The position numbers and the translations under genes were made by a program. A stretch of 64,000 nucleotides of DNA from DATBSL01 sp963729875 (lineage in GTDB: Bacteria > Acidobacteriota > Vicinamibacteria > Fen-336), in NCBI GenBank assembly GCA_963729875.1, contig CAVSPR010000005.1, positions 310,001 to 374,000 of the forward strand. The letters are read 5' to 3'. Position 1 is the stretch's first letter. Each line of letters opens with the position of its first letter. Positions 54,292-62,585 of the stretch are shown in pieces. Under the pieces are notes generated by a model. That model saw only the letters and a list, made by a program, of their open reading frames with translations. It had not been told where the DNA came from and made no database searches.

Positions 54292-54363
54292 GCAGCAATC
54301 GGGGTGCGCCGTCTCCGGCGCGCCCTCAAGGCACCGTAGCACGGCTCCCCGGGCGCGACAACG

Positions 54364-55854
54364 CTAGAGCTGCTCCCTCTCGGCCCCCCGGATCGCGCGG
54401 TAGCGCTCGAAGGCCTGCCGCTCTCCCTCCAGCCCGAGGAGCGACCGCCAGCTGCCGCGCAGCGTGTGGCCGATCATCGAGGGCCCGTGGCGCAGGCAGA
54501 AGAGCGGACTCCGCCGCAGCGCCTTCGGGAAGTACCGGAGCTTCATCCAGCGCTCGGCGCGCCAGCGCAGGAACTCGATCTCGTCGGCCGACAGCGCCTG
54601 GCTGCGCACCACGGCGGTCGTCCCGTCGTACTCCTCGAGCCGCTCGTGCAGGATCAGGCCCCGCTCCCGAAGTTCCCTCGTCATCGGCGTCCCCGGGTAC
54701 GGCGTCGGGTGCTGGATGTAGGGCCAGTCCACGTGGCGGCGGGCGAAATCCAGGTTCGCCTCGATCGACTCGCGCGTGTCCCCGGGGTTCCCGACGATCA
54801 GCCCGCCCACCACCAGCATGTCGTTGCCGTGGACGTGCTCGATCGCCTGCAGCGTGGCGTTCCCGGCCGGCCGGCCGTTCTCGTGGCGCCGGTTCTTGGC
54901 CTCCGCCTTCAGGAAGCCGAGGTCCTCGGCCAGGACGTTCTCGATCCCCAGGAAGACGTACCGGAACCCGGCCCGCCGCATCTTCGGCGCGAGCGTCGCC
55001 CCGTGGTCGGCGATCGCCGACGTCATCGCCTGCACGGCGTACTCGAGGTCGCCGAGTCCCGCCTCGACGATCGCGTCGCACAGCGCCTCGAAGCGGCGCA
55101 CGTCGAGCGTGATGTTGTCGTCCACGATGAAGATGGCCCGGGCCCCGTGCTCGCGCGCGTCGCGGACGTCGGCGATCACCCGCTCGAAGCCGCGGCGGTG
55201 GAAGTTGCGGCCCCGCATCGCGATGATCGAGCAGAAGCTGCAGTCGAAGGTGCAGCCGCGCGAGGTCTCGACCGCGTCGATCGGGCGGCCGAGCAGCGTG
55301 TAGCCGCGAAGGACGCGGGCCGAGCGATTCGGCAGCCGCAGCGAGTCGTCCTCGAGCGGCCGGATCGGCCGGGGCGGGTTGTGGCGGAAGCCGCCGTTCC
55401 TCCGGAACGACAACCCCGGGATCCGCTCGAGCGGACCCCTCGTCTCGAGGGCGCGCAGCAGGTCCGAGAACGTCTCCTCGCCCTCTCCCCGCACCAGGAA
55501 GTCGACCCCGGACCTCTCGCCCGTCCAGGCCTCGGTGGCGAGGCTCGGGTCGTAGCCCCCGACCACGATCCGGGCGCCCGGGCGCAGGCGGCGCAGCCGC
55601 TCGACCAGCCGGAGGGCCGACCGCCGCTGGAACGTCATCACCGACAGGCCGATCACGTCCGGCTCGTGCTCCCGGACGAGGCGGTCGACCGTCTCGCCGA
55701 CGCGCCCCTGCGCGAGGACCAGGTCGGCGACCGCGACCCGGTGGTGCGCGTCCACGTTGCCGGCCAGCGACGTCAGCGCGGCGTTCGGGATGCAGATCGC
55801 CACCGGGGCGGTGTGCTCGAACGAGTCCGGCATCGAGAAGAGCAGGACGTTCAC
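54364..55854 (-). CDS. B12-binding radical SAM protein
   Basis: 496 residues. An N-terminal cobalamin-binding Rossmann-like domain (ARIVVGGYDPSLATEAW, FLVRGEGEETF) precedes a radical SAM core with C201, C205, C208 in SRGCTFDCSFCSII and a long C-terminal extension. It is in the same broad family as the protein at 7280 but clearly different. Typical reactions are methylation or ring-forming chemistry in lipids and cofactors. GTG 55854 follows GGAGGAGAGCC, the strongest ribosome-binding site in the area, and is preferred over the upstream start. No neighbours share its strand. Confidence 0.88.
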   Translation of the reverse strand: MNVLLFSMPDSFEHTAPVAICIPNAALTSLAGNVDAHHRVAVADLVLAQGRVGETVDRLVREHEPDVIGLSVMTFQRRSALRLVERLRRLRPGARIVVGGYDPSLATEAWTGERSGVDFLVRGEGEETFSDLLRALETRGPLERIPGLSFRRNGGFRHNPPRPIRPLEDDSLRLPNRSARVLRGYTLLGRPIDAVETSRGCTFDCSFCSIIAMRGRNFHRRGFERVIADVRDAREHGARAIFIVDDNITLDVRRFEALCDAIVEAGLGDLEYAVQAMTSAIADHGATLAPKMRRAGFRYVFLGIENVLAEDLGFLKAEAKNRRHENGRPAGNATLQAIEHVHGNDMLVVGGLIVGNPGDTRESIEANLDFARRHVDWPYIQHPTPYPGTPMTRELRERGLILHERLEEYDGTTAVVRSQALSADEIEFLRWRAERWMKLRYFPKALRRSPLFCLRHGPSMIGHTLRGSWRSLLGLEGERQAFERYRAIRGAEREQL

Positions 55855-56156
55855 GGCTCTCCTCCGGGGAGAAGGACGGCTGGCCACGGCCCCCTCCGAG
55901 AGCCTACCGCAGTCGTCCGATCTTGAAAACGGTTATCAGAAACAGTCGCGGACGAGAGGGGGGGCCCGACGCGATGCGTCGACGGCGTTACGACGGGCGT
56001 AAGCCCGGCCCCGGGGGTGAGCCGGATCCAAAGGACTTGGCGCCGGTCGCGCCCTGGTACCGTCGTTGCATACACCCGACCAGAGCCAACGGAACAAGAG
56101 GGAAGACACGCCCGGGCCTGCCAGCGGCCCGCGGCACAGAGCGAGGAGTGTGGTTC
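55855..56156. other. intergenic region between radical SAM and TIGR03118 genes
   Basis: About 300 bp between divergent genes. I see no coding sequence, RNA or clear promoter here; it must carry both promoters. Confidence 0.5.
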
Positions 56157-57290
56157 ATGAGTATCGCGCGGAGAAGTGCCTTTGTGTCGAGCCTGACGTT
56201 GGTCGCTGCTGTCGGACTCTCGTTGAGCACCCCGGCCGCGGCCCAGCAGTACAAGAAGACCGACCTTGTGTCGGACCTGGCGGGCGCGAGCAGCCTGGAT
56301 GCGAACCTCGTCAATCCCTGGGGCCTGTCCCGAAGCTCGACGAGCCCGTGGTGGGCGGCGGACAACGGCACCGGCGTCTCCACGCTCTACAACGGCACCG
56401 GGGTGGCCCAGGCGCTGGTGGTGACGATCCCGCCGGCCGCGGGGGGCACCACCGGCGTCCCTACCGGGACGGTGTTCAACGGGACGACCGACTTCAAGCT
56501 GCCGAACGGCAACCCCGCGCGCTTCCTGTTCGTGGCCGAGGACGGCACGATCTCGGGCTGGAACGCCGGGACGCTGGCGATCGTCATGTCCACGAACCCG
56601 AAAGCCGTTTACAAGGGCGCGGCGATTGCCACCCGCGACGGGGCGAACTACCTCTACGTCGCCAACTTCAGCCAGAGACGCATCGACGTCTTCGACACGA
56701 GCTTCCACCGGGTCAGTTCGGGGCACGGCTCGGGGCATGACTCGCTCCAGGAATCCTGGGGGGACCGCGACTCGTCCCGGGACTCTTTCAGGGACGAGCG
56801 GCTCCCGAGGGGCTTCTCTCCCTTCAACGTCCAGAACATCGGCGGCAGCCTCTACGTCGCCTTCGCCAAGGTCGACGCCGAAGGGACGGACGAGGTCGCG
56901 GGCGCGGGCCTGGGATACGTGGACGTCTTCAGCCCCAGCGGGAGGCTGCTGAGGCGCTTCGAGCACGGGCCGTGGCTGAACGCCCCCTGGGGGCTGGCGC
57001 TGGCGCCCGGCGACTTCGGAGCCTTCAGCCACAACCTGCTGGTGGGCCAGTTCGGAAGCGGCGAGGTCGCCGTCTACGACGTGTCGTCGGGCCGCTTCGT
57101 CGGCAAGATGCTGGACGACAAGGGCGCCGTGCTCTCGATCGAGGGGCTCTGGGCGCTGAGCTTCGGCAGCGGCGGGAACTCCGGGCCGCTCAACACGCTG
57201 TACTTCACGGCGGGAATCCAGGACGAGAGCCACGGCCTCTTCGGGGCGCTGACCTCGGTGTCCGCGGCCCCGCTCGGGAACGGGCAGTAG
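56157..57290 (+). CDS. secreted TIGR03118-family beta-propeller protein
   Basis: 377 residues with a signal peptide (hydrophobic 7-29, AAAQQ end). The mature part is the TIGR03118 family: LVSDLAGASSLDANLVNPWGLS at the start, YLYVANFSQRRIDVFDTSF, FNVQNIGGSLYVAFAK, GPWLNAPWGLALAPGDFG. Probably a beta-propeller; function unknown. A 30-residue Ser/Asp/Arg-rich insertion follows DVFDTSFHRV, longer than I expect in relatives. Start ATG 56157 follows GAGGAG. A strong terminator hairpin follows. Confidence 0.88.
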   Translation: MSIARRSAFVSSLTLVAAVGLSLSTPAAAQQYKKTDLVSDLAGASSLDANLVNPWGLSRSSTSPWWAADNGTGVSTLYNGTGVAQALVVTIPPAAGGTTGVPTGTVFNGTTDFKLPNGNPARFLFVAEDGTISGWNAGTLAIVMSTNPKAVYKGAAIATRDGANYLYVANFSQRRIDVFDTSFHRVSSGHGSGHDSLQESWGDRDSSRDSFRDERLPRGFSPFNVQNIGGSLYVAFAKVDAEGTDEVAGAGLGYVDVFSPSGRLLRRFEHGPWLNAPWGLALAPGDFGAFSHNLLVGQFGSGEVAVYDVSSGRFVGKMLDDKGAVLSIEGLWALSFGSGGNSGPLNTLYFTAGIQDESHGLFGALTSVSAAPLGNGQ

Positions 57291-57309
57291 CCGCTTCTCG
57301 GTCGGGCGA

Positions 57310-57341
57310 GGCGGAGGGCCGGCGGGAGCCGGCCCTCCGCC
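57310..57341 (+). terminator. terminator of the TIGR03118 gene
   Basis: A perfect 14-bp GC-rich stem with loop GGGA, 19 bp after the stop. A TTCGG tail rather than a run of T. Confidence 0.7.
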
Positions 57342-57403
57342 TTCGGAACACAACCCAGCCCGGTGACGTCACGACGGCGCGGTCGCGGGGCCGTCGCGGG
57401 GCC

Positions 57404-57490
57404 ATCGTCGACGATCAAGGCGCGTGGCGAGTCAGGCGCGACCCCGTCTCGGCCCTCTTTGTAGATTCTACTTCCACGGTGTGCACGGGC
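57404..57490. repeat. diverged copy of the activator-gene 5' region (copy 1)
   Basis: About 87 bp related to 60905-60981. On the minus strand it contains the codons for PDSPRALIVDD, the start of the NtrC-class regulator, and then departs; upstream it shares GTAGAATCTAC and CCCGTGCAC. No receiver domain follows, so this is either a truncated duplicate or a recruited regulatory segment. Confidence 0.7.
57461..57471. promoter_or_regulatory. candidate enhancer palindrome upstream of the sigma-54 promoter
   Basis: GTAGA-T-TCTAC is an 11-bp perfect palindrome about 90 bp before the -24 box, within the usual distance of a bacterial enhancer site. A near match, GTGGATTCTAC, is at the activator gene (60958-60968). 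Confidence 0.45.
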
Positions 57491-57558
57491 CGGCCCCGGT
57501 TGCGCCGCACGCCTGTGGCCATGCGGCCGGACCATAGCGTTCACGCGTCGAGAGCTCG

Positions 57559-57574
57559 TGGCACAGCGCTTGCT
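57559..57574 (+). promoter_or_regulatory. sigma-54 (-24/-12) promoter
   Basis: TGGCACA (57559-57565), GCGC, TTGCT (57570-57574): a full match to TGGCACR-N4-TTGCW with GG and GC 10 bp apart. The start codon of the small membrane protein is 54 bp downstream. Confidence 0.75.
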
Positions 57575-57627
57575 TCTCTCCTGAGTGCTGGCCCGATCGC
57601 GCAGCCGGCGAAAGCCGAGGAGGCAAT

Positions 57628-57780
57628 ATGCTCTGGACAATCATCACGGTCCTTGCAGTGCTGTGGCTGCTGGGGATGGTCAGCTCGTACACCATGGGTG
57701 GCGCCATCCACCTCCTGCTGGTGCTGGCGGTCATCGTGCTGCTGCTCAACGTGCTCGGGGGGCGGCGGGTCTTCAACTAG
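57628..57780 (+). CDS. lmo0937-family small membrane protein
   Basis: 50 residues, two hydrophobic helices (LWTIITVLAVLWLLGMV; AIHLLLVLAVIVLLLNVL) and a basic tail GGRRVFN. This is the lmo0937/DUF5670 small-protein family, function unknown, often stress-induced. GAGGAGG lies 6 bp before the ATG. It is transcribed from a sigma-54 promoter and followed by a strong hairpin, so it is a one-gene unit. Confidence 0.85.
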   Translation: MLWTIITVLAVLWLLGMVSSYTMGGAIHLLLVLAVIVLLLNVLGGRRVFN

Positions 57781-57786
57781 ACCAGG

Positions 57787-57814
57787 CAAGGGGGCGCTGA
57801 GACGCGCCCCCTTG
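57787..57814 (+). terminator. terminator of the small membrane protein gene
   Basis: A perfect 11-bp stem (CAAGGGGGCGC and complement) with loop TGAGAC, 7 bp after the stop. Confidence 0.7.
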
Positions 57815-57938
57815 GCCCCCTCGCCTTCGGTCCTACCTCGGCCTCACCCGTCCACGGAATCGCATCGACGCCGGTGCCAATCCTGAATGGCATCGAATGG
57901 CCCCGTGGGGCGCGGTAACGAAAGAGAGAGGAGCCGTC

Positions 57939-58331
57939 ATGAAAGGCTTCGTGCAGGATATCGAAGGCGTCGCCGTCGCGAACGACGAGTTTCGCCGGGT
58001 GCTCTACACGGCGAAGCACACCCAGCTCGTCGTCATGGCGCTCCAGCCCGGGGAAGAGATCGGGGCGGAAGTGCACGAGCTCGACCAGTTCTTTCGCGTG
58101 GAGGAGGGCAGCGGCGAGGCGGTCCTCGATGGCCTTCGGACGGCGATCCGAGCGGGCTTCGCGGTCGTCGTCCCGGCCGGGGCGAATCACAACATCATCA
58201 ATACCGGCAGTGTCCCTCTGAAGCTCTACACGCTCTATTCGCCGCCGAACCACCGGGACGGCGTCGTCCACCACACCCGCGCCGACGCTGAGGCCGACAA
58301 CGAGCACTTCGACGGCAAGACGACGGAATAG
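57939..58331 (+). CDS. single-domain cupin protein
   Basis: 130 residues. A cupin barrel with PGEEIGAEVHELDQFFRVEEGSGEAVLDG (motif 1 with a His/Glu set) and VVVPAGANHNIINTGSVPLKLYTLYSPPNHRDG (motif 2). It resembles mannose-6-phosphate isomerase-like cupins. AGAGAGGAG supports ATG 57939. It heads a group of three small stress-type genes on the plus strand. Confidence 0.85.
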   Translation: MKGFVQDIEGVAVANDEFRRVLYTAKHTQLVVMALQPGEEIGAEVHELDQFFRVEEGSGEAVLDGLRTAIRAGFAVVVPAGANHNIINTGSVPLKLYTLYSPPNHRDGVVHHTRADAEADNEHFDGKTTE

Positions 58332-58409
58332 CGAGTCGCCGGGGTATGGCGGGACGGCTCGGGGGATGTTCGCTACTGGGTTGGGCTCGCAATTGAAGAG
58401 AGCAGGACG

Positions 58410-59231
58410 ATGAGCACGATCACGACGAAGGACGGCACCGAGATCTACTACAAGGACTGGGGCAGCGGGCAGCCCGTGGTGTTCAGCCATGGATGGCCGC
58501 TGAGCGCGGACGCCTGGGAAGACCAGATGGTGTTTCTGGGCGCCCGCGGCTACCGCTGCATCGCCCACGACCGCCGCGGCCACGGCCGATCGAGCCAGCC
58601 CTGGAACGGCAACGAGATGAATACCTTCGCCGACGACCTCGCGGCGCTCGTGGAGAAGCTCGATTTGAAGGGCGCGATCCACGTCGGGCACTCCATGGGG
58701 GGCGGCGAGGTCGCCCGCTATCTCGGCCGCCATGGCACGAGACGTGTCGCCAAGGCCGTCCTGATCGCCGCGGTGCCGCCGCTCATGCTGAAGACGGCCG
58801 CCAATCCCGCCGGCTTGCCGATCGCCGTGTTCGACAAGATCCGCGCCGGCGTGCTCGCCGACCGCTCGCAGTTCTTCAAGGATCTCAGCGCGACGTTCTA
58901 CGGCGCCAACCGGCCGGGCGCCTGGGCCTCCCAGGGGCTGCAGGACTCGTTCTGGCTGCAGGGGATGCGGGCCGGCCTCAAAGGGGTGCTCGACTGCATC
59001 GAGGCCTTTTCCGAGACGGACTTCACCGAAGATCTCGAGAAGTTCGACGTCCCGACCCTCATCATGCACGGCGACGACGACCAGATCGTGCCGATCGGCG
59101 CCTCGGCCATGCTCTCGTCGAAGATCGTCAAGGGCGCCACGCTGAAGATCTATCCGGGCGCGTCGCACGGCCTGTGCTCCACCCACAAGGACCAGGTCAA
59201 CGCCGACCTGCTCGCGTTCGTCCAGGGTTGA
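58410..59231 (+). CDS. alpha/beta hydrolase, non-haem chloroperoxidase type
   Basis: 273 residues, no leader. Catalytic triad: Ser in GHSMGGG, Asp in GDDDQIVPI, and His in PGASHGLCSTH. FSHGWPLSADAWE provides the oxyanion strand. Members show perhydrolase/haloperoxidase side activity and esterase activity. Probably cytoplasmic. The ATG follows AGAGCAGGAC. Confidence 0.9.
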   Translation: MSTITTKDGTEIYYKDWGSGQPVVFSHGWPLSADAWEDQMVFLGARGYRCIAHDRRGHGRSSQPWNGNEMNTFADDLAALVEKLDLKGAIHVGHSMGGGEVARYLGRHGTRRVAKAVLIAAVPPLMLKTAANPAGLPIAVFDKIRAGVLADRSQFFKDLSATFYGANRPGAWASQGLQDSFWLQGMRAGLKGVLDCIEAFSETDFTEDLEKFDVPTLIMHGDDDQIVPIGASAMLSSKIVKGATLKIYPGASHGLCSTHKDQVNADLLAFVQG

Positions 59232-59253
59232 GTCGCGCCGAAGGGAGGAAGCC

Positions 59254-59589
59254 ATGGGCTCGAGGACCACGTGGGAAAAGCTCTACGGCGCCGTCGTGAC
59301 CCTGGCCACGGCCGACGCACCGCTGAAAGAACGGCTCGGCTCCGCGTTCCACTCCCAACTTCTGGGCCTGACACCGCAGGACTTTGCCGACGGGGGACTC
59401 CAGACCGACTTCGAATCACTTTACGTGAGCGCGGAGTCGGGCAGGGTCCTGCGGACGGAGTGGCTGTCGGAAGCGGAGTGCCAGCGTGCGGCGGAGACGA
59501 TCCTGCACCTGTTCATCGAGGTCACCCGCACCATCGAGCAGGAGGACTTCGAGGGCTGGCTGAAGAACCGCCTGCTCGGCGGCTCATGA
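59254..59589 (+). CDS. hypothetical protein
   Basis: 111 residues, mostly helical, no leader and no hydrophobic segment. I do not recognise a family. WEKLYGAVVTLATADAPLKERL at the start and ILHLFIEVTRTIEQEDFEGWLKNRLL at the end suggest a short helical bundle. AGGGAGGAAGCC before the ATG is a good ribosome-binding site. It converges with the activator gene, 6 bp away. Confidence 0.7.
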   Translation: MGSRTTWEKLYGAVVTLATADAPLKERLGSAFHSQLLGLTPQDFADGGLQTDFESLYVSAESGRVLRTEWLSEAECQRAAETILHLFIEVTRTIEQEDFEGWLKNRLLGGS

Positions 59590-59595
59590 CCGGGC

Positions 59596-60945
59596 TCAGG
59601 CGGGCTTGTACTCGTTCAAGCGGTTGTAGAGGGTCTTCAAGCTGATCTCGAGGGCCTCGGCGGCCTTCTTCTTGTCGCCGTCGCACTGCTCGAGGGTCGC
59701 CAGGATGAGGCGGCGCTCCGCCTCCGCGATGGGAGTCCCCACGCGCGTCACGATGCTCGAAGCGGGCACCACCTCGGTCACGCCCAGCGGGAGGGAGTCG
59801 ACGCCCACGTCCTCCTCGGCCAGGATGAACGCGCGCTGCACGACGTTCTTCAGCTCGCGTACGTTGCCCGGCCAACCGTGCCGGCGGAGCCTCTCCAGGC
59901 ACGCCCGCGTGAAGTGCTTGGCTGTCCCGGAGGCCGCGTTCAGCTCGCCCAGGCACTGCTCGGCCAGCAGCTCGACGTCCTCTCCCCGCTCGCGGAGGGG
60001 AGGGAGCGTTATCGGGAAGACGTTCAAGCGATAGAAGAGGTCCTCGCGCAGCTTGCGCGACGCCACGGCCTCGTCGGCCCGGAGGCTCGTGGCGGCGAGG
60101 ACGCGCACGTCGATCTTGATCGGCTCGCTCCCTCCCACGCGGGTGAGCGTCGCCGTCTCCAGGACACGAAGCAGCCTGACCTGCAGCTCGAGAGGCATCT
60201 CCGTGATCTCGTCGAGGAACAGGGTCCCCCGGTGGGCGCGCTCGAAGTACCCCTTGTGGAGCCGGTCGGCGCCGGTGAAGCTGCCGCGCTCGTGGCCGAA
60301 CAGCTCGCTCTCGATCAGGTTCGCGGAGATGGCCCCGCAGTTCACCGGCAGGAACGCTTCCTTCCGGCGACGGCTCAGGGAGTGGATGGTCAGGGCGACC
60401 ACGTCCTTGCCGGTGCCGGTCTCGCCGGTGATCAGGACGCTGGCCTCGGTGCGGGCCACGCGGCCGATCAGGTCGTAGACGGCCTGCATCGCCGGCGACG
60501 TGCCGACGAGCGGCCCGAAGCGGCCGAGCTTGCGCAGCTCGCCCCGCAGCGTCCCGATCTCGCCCTTCATCTCCAGGGTGCGCGTGACGTTGGCCAGGGC
60601 CATCTTGATGCGGGCGAAATCGACGGGCTTCGTCACGTAGTCGATAGCGCCCCGTCGAAGCGCGTCCACCGCGGTCTCGACGCTGGCGTTCCCCGTGATC
60701 AGGACGACCTCGGGGGCCGTGGTGGGCTCGAACCCGGCCAGGAGGTCGAGGCCGCTGCCGTCGGGCAGGCGAAGGTCGACGAGCAGGATGTCGGGCGGGT
60801 TCGCCGCGATCTCCTCGCGGGCCTGCTTCAGGGACCCGGCGCTCGCTACCGCGAAGCCCTCGCGCCGGACTAGCTCGGCCAACCCGAGGAGGAACCCCGG
60901 GTCGTCGTCGACGATCAAGGCGCGCGGCGAGTCAGGCGAACCCAT
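59596..60945 (-). CDS. NtrC-class sigma-54-dependent response regulator
   Basis: 449 residues. A receiver with D57 (LLVDLRLPDGSGLDLL), a AAA+ domain with Walker A GETGTGK (174-180), the sigma-54-contact loop GSFTGA (221-226) and Walker B TLFLDEI, and a Fis-type HTH (DKKKAAEALEISLKTLYNRL). All activator residues are present. ATG 60945 is taken; ATG 61017, overlapping the kinase stop by four bases, is an alternative adding 24 residues. It is cotranscribed with two hybrid kinases upstream. The sigma-54 promoter at 57559 is a natural target. Confidence 0.93.
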   Translation of the reverse strand: MGSPDSPRALIVDDDPGFLLGLAELVRREGFAVASAGSLKQAREEIAANPPDILLVDLRLPDGSGLDLLAGFEPTTAPEVVLITGNASVETAVDALRRGAIDYVTKPVDFARIKMALANVTRTLEMKGEIGTLRGELRKLGRFGPLVGTSPAMQAVYDLIGRVARTEASVLITGETGTGKDVVALTIHSLSRRRKEAFLPVNCGAISANLIESELFGHERGSFTGADRLHKGYFERAHRGTLFLDEITEMPLELQVRLLRVLETATLTRVGGSEPIKIDVRVLAATSLRADEAVASRKLREDLFYRLNVFPITLPPLRERGEDVELLAEQCLGELNAASGTAKHFTRACLERLRRHGWPGNVRELKNVVQRAFILAEEDVGVDSLPLGVTEVVPASSIVTRVGTPIAEAERRLILATLEQCDGDKKKAAEALEISLKTLYNRLNEYKPA

Positions 60946-60981
60946 GTCGCGGCTCGCTGTGGATTCTACAGCGTGCACGGG
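60905..60981. repeat. activator-gene 5' region, parental copy of the duplicated block (copy 2)
   Basis: Partner of 57404-57490. It spans the first codons of the activator and the gap before it, including GTGGATTCTAC and the CCCGTGCAC string (minus strand). Confidence 0.7.
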
Positions 60982-61013
60982 AGAGCCCCCTGTCGGAGGA
61001 TGTCCAGCCAGGC

Positions 61014-62585
61014 TCATCGCGCCCCGTTTCGTTCTCCGCCATTTCGCATCATCGCTGCGATGGCGGCGAGCAGATGGGCCGGGTCGACCGGCTTCGACAT
61101 GTGACGCTGGAACCCGGCGAGGAGTGCCTTGTTGCGGTCTGCCGCCCCGGCATACGCCGAGACCGCGATCGCCGGGACCAGGCCACCGCGGTCGAACGGC
61201 AGCATCCGCACGCGGCGAATCAGGGAGAGGCCGTCCTCCCCGGGCATGGCAATGTCGCTGAGGAGGATGTCGGGCTGCAGGCGCTCGACGAGCTCGTACG
61301 CCTCCCGAGCCGAAGCGGCCGTCGTGACGAGCATCCCGTTCTGCTGGAGGATGAGCCTGAGGGCTTCGCGCGCGTCCTCCTCGTCGTCGACGAGCAGGAC
61401 CGTGAGGCCCGCCTCGGGGCGGTCGTTCCTCCCTCGCGATCGCTCGGCGCCCAGGGGGCCTGCGCCCTCGCCCGGCGCCGCGGCCAGCGGGAGCAGCACC
61501 GTGAACGTGCTGCCCCGCCCCGGCCCGGGACTGTCCGCGCTCACCACGCCGCCGTGATGACCGATCACGTGACGGACGACGTAGAGGCCCAGCCCGAGAC
61601 CGTGGTGGGCGCGGGTGCTCGTGCTGTCCTCCTGGCGAAACCGCTCGAATGCGAACGGCAGGAAGGCGGGGCTCATCCCCTCGCCGGTGTCGGTGACGCG
61701 GAGTCGCGCCTGCCGGTCCGTGGCGTCCAGGGACACCTCGACGCGTCCCCCGGCCGGCGTGAACTTGATGGCGTTCGACAGCAGGTTGGACACGGCCTGC
61801 TGCAGCCGGCCCGGATCCCCCGTCACCCAGATCGGCAGCTCCCCGCGAGACAGCTCCAGCGCCAGCCCCTTGAGCGCTGCGTCCCCGGACGCGGCGTCCA
61901 TCGCCACCTGGGCCACGCCTCCGAGGTCGACGAGCTGGGGGCTGAGCATGAGCCCGCCGGCGGCGATGCGCGACGCGTGGAGCAGGTCTTCGATGATGCG
62001 CTCCAGGGCGCGCGCGCTGCGCTCGATGATCTCGAGGGCGCGGGTGGTCTCCTCGGGATCGGAGCCCCCCTGCCGAAGCAGGCCGAGCCACACCAGGATC
62101 GCTCCGAGCGGCGTCCGGAGCTCGTGGGAGAGCAGCGCCAGGAACTCGTCCTTGAGGCGGCTCGCGTCCACCGCGCGGTGCCTCGCGGCCTGCTCCCTCT
62201 CCAGGAGCGCGGTGATGTCGCGGATCACCCAGCGGCTGTGGACGAACCGGCCGTCCCGAAAGAGGCTGTTCGCCCCGATCAACACCCGCCGGATGGCGCC
62301 GTCCCTCCCCCGCAGGCCCGCCTCGTAGCCCTTCACCGTCTCCCGGCGACGGAGCCGGTCGAGCACATCGGCGGCGGCCTGGGCCTCGATGAAGTACCCG
62401 GCGACGGAGTGGCCGATGCGCTCGTGCTCGGAGCACCCGAGCAGCTCCAGACAGGTACGGTTCGCCCAGAGAATGCGCCCCTCGGGATCCACCCAGCACA
62501 CGCCGACCGGGGCGTAGGCAAGGAACTCGACGAGCTCCTCGTCGCTCTCCGGTGGCCGCGTGGCGTCGGGAGGCGGGTCGCCCAT
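61014..62585 (-). CDS. hybrid sensor kinase (PAS-HisKA-HATPase-REC)
   Basis: 523 residues. PAS (about 18-130), HisKA with H154 in LLSHELRTPLGA, HATPase (DTGEGM; GLGLGLYVV) and a C-terminal receiver (LLVDDEEDAREAL; DILLSDIAMPGEDG). No transmembrane part. Its stop overlaps the activator's alternative ATG and its start overlaps the upstream kinase's stop by one base (TGATG), so all three are coupled. Phosphate would pass from here to the activator or its own receiver. Confidence 0.93.
   Translation of the reverse strand: MGDPPPDATRPPESDEELVEFLAYAPVGVCWVDPEGRILWANRTCLELLGCSEHERIGHSVAGYFIEAQAAADVLDRLRRRETVKGYEAGLRGRDGAIRRVLIGANSLFRDGRFVHSRWVIRDITALLEREQAARHRAVDASRLKDEFLALLSHELRTPLGAILVWLGLLRQGGSDPEETTRALEIIERSARALERIIEDLLHASRIAAGGLMLSPQLVDLGGVAQVAMDAASGDAALKGLALELSRGELPIWVTGDPGRLQQAVSNLLSNAIKFTPAGGRVEVSLDATDRQARLRVTDTGEGMSPAFLPFAFERFRQEDSTSTRAHHGLGLGLYVVRHVIGHHGGVVSADSPGPGRGSTFTVLLPLAAAPGEGAGPLGAERSRGRNDRPEAGLTVLLVDDEEDAREALRLILQQNGMLVTTAASAREAYELVERLQPDILLSDIAMPGEDGLSLIRRVRMLPFDRGGLVPAIAVSAYAGAADRNKALLAGFQRHMSKPVDPAHLLAAIAAMMRNGGERNGAR

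Noticed and set aside
58340..58400. A second sigma-54 promoter before the alpha/beta hydrolase
   Set aside because: The GG and GC are 8-9 bp apart instead of 10.
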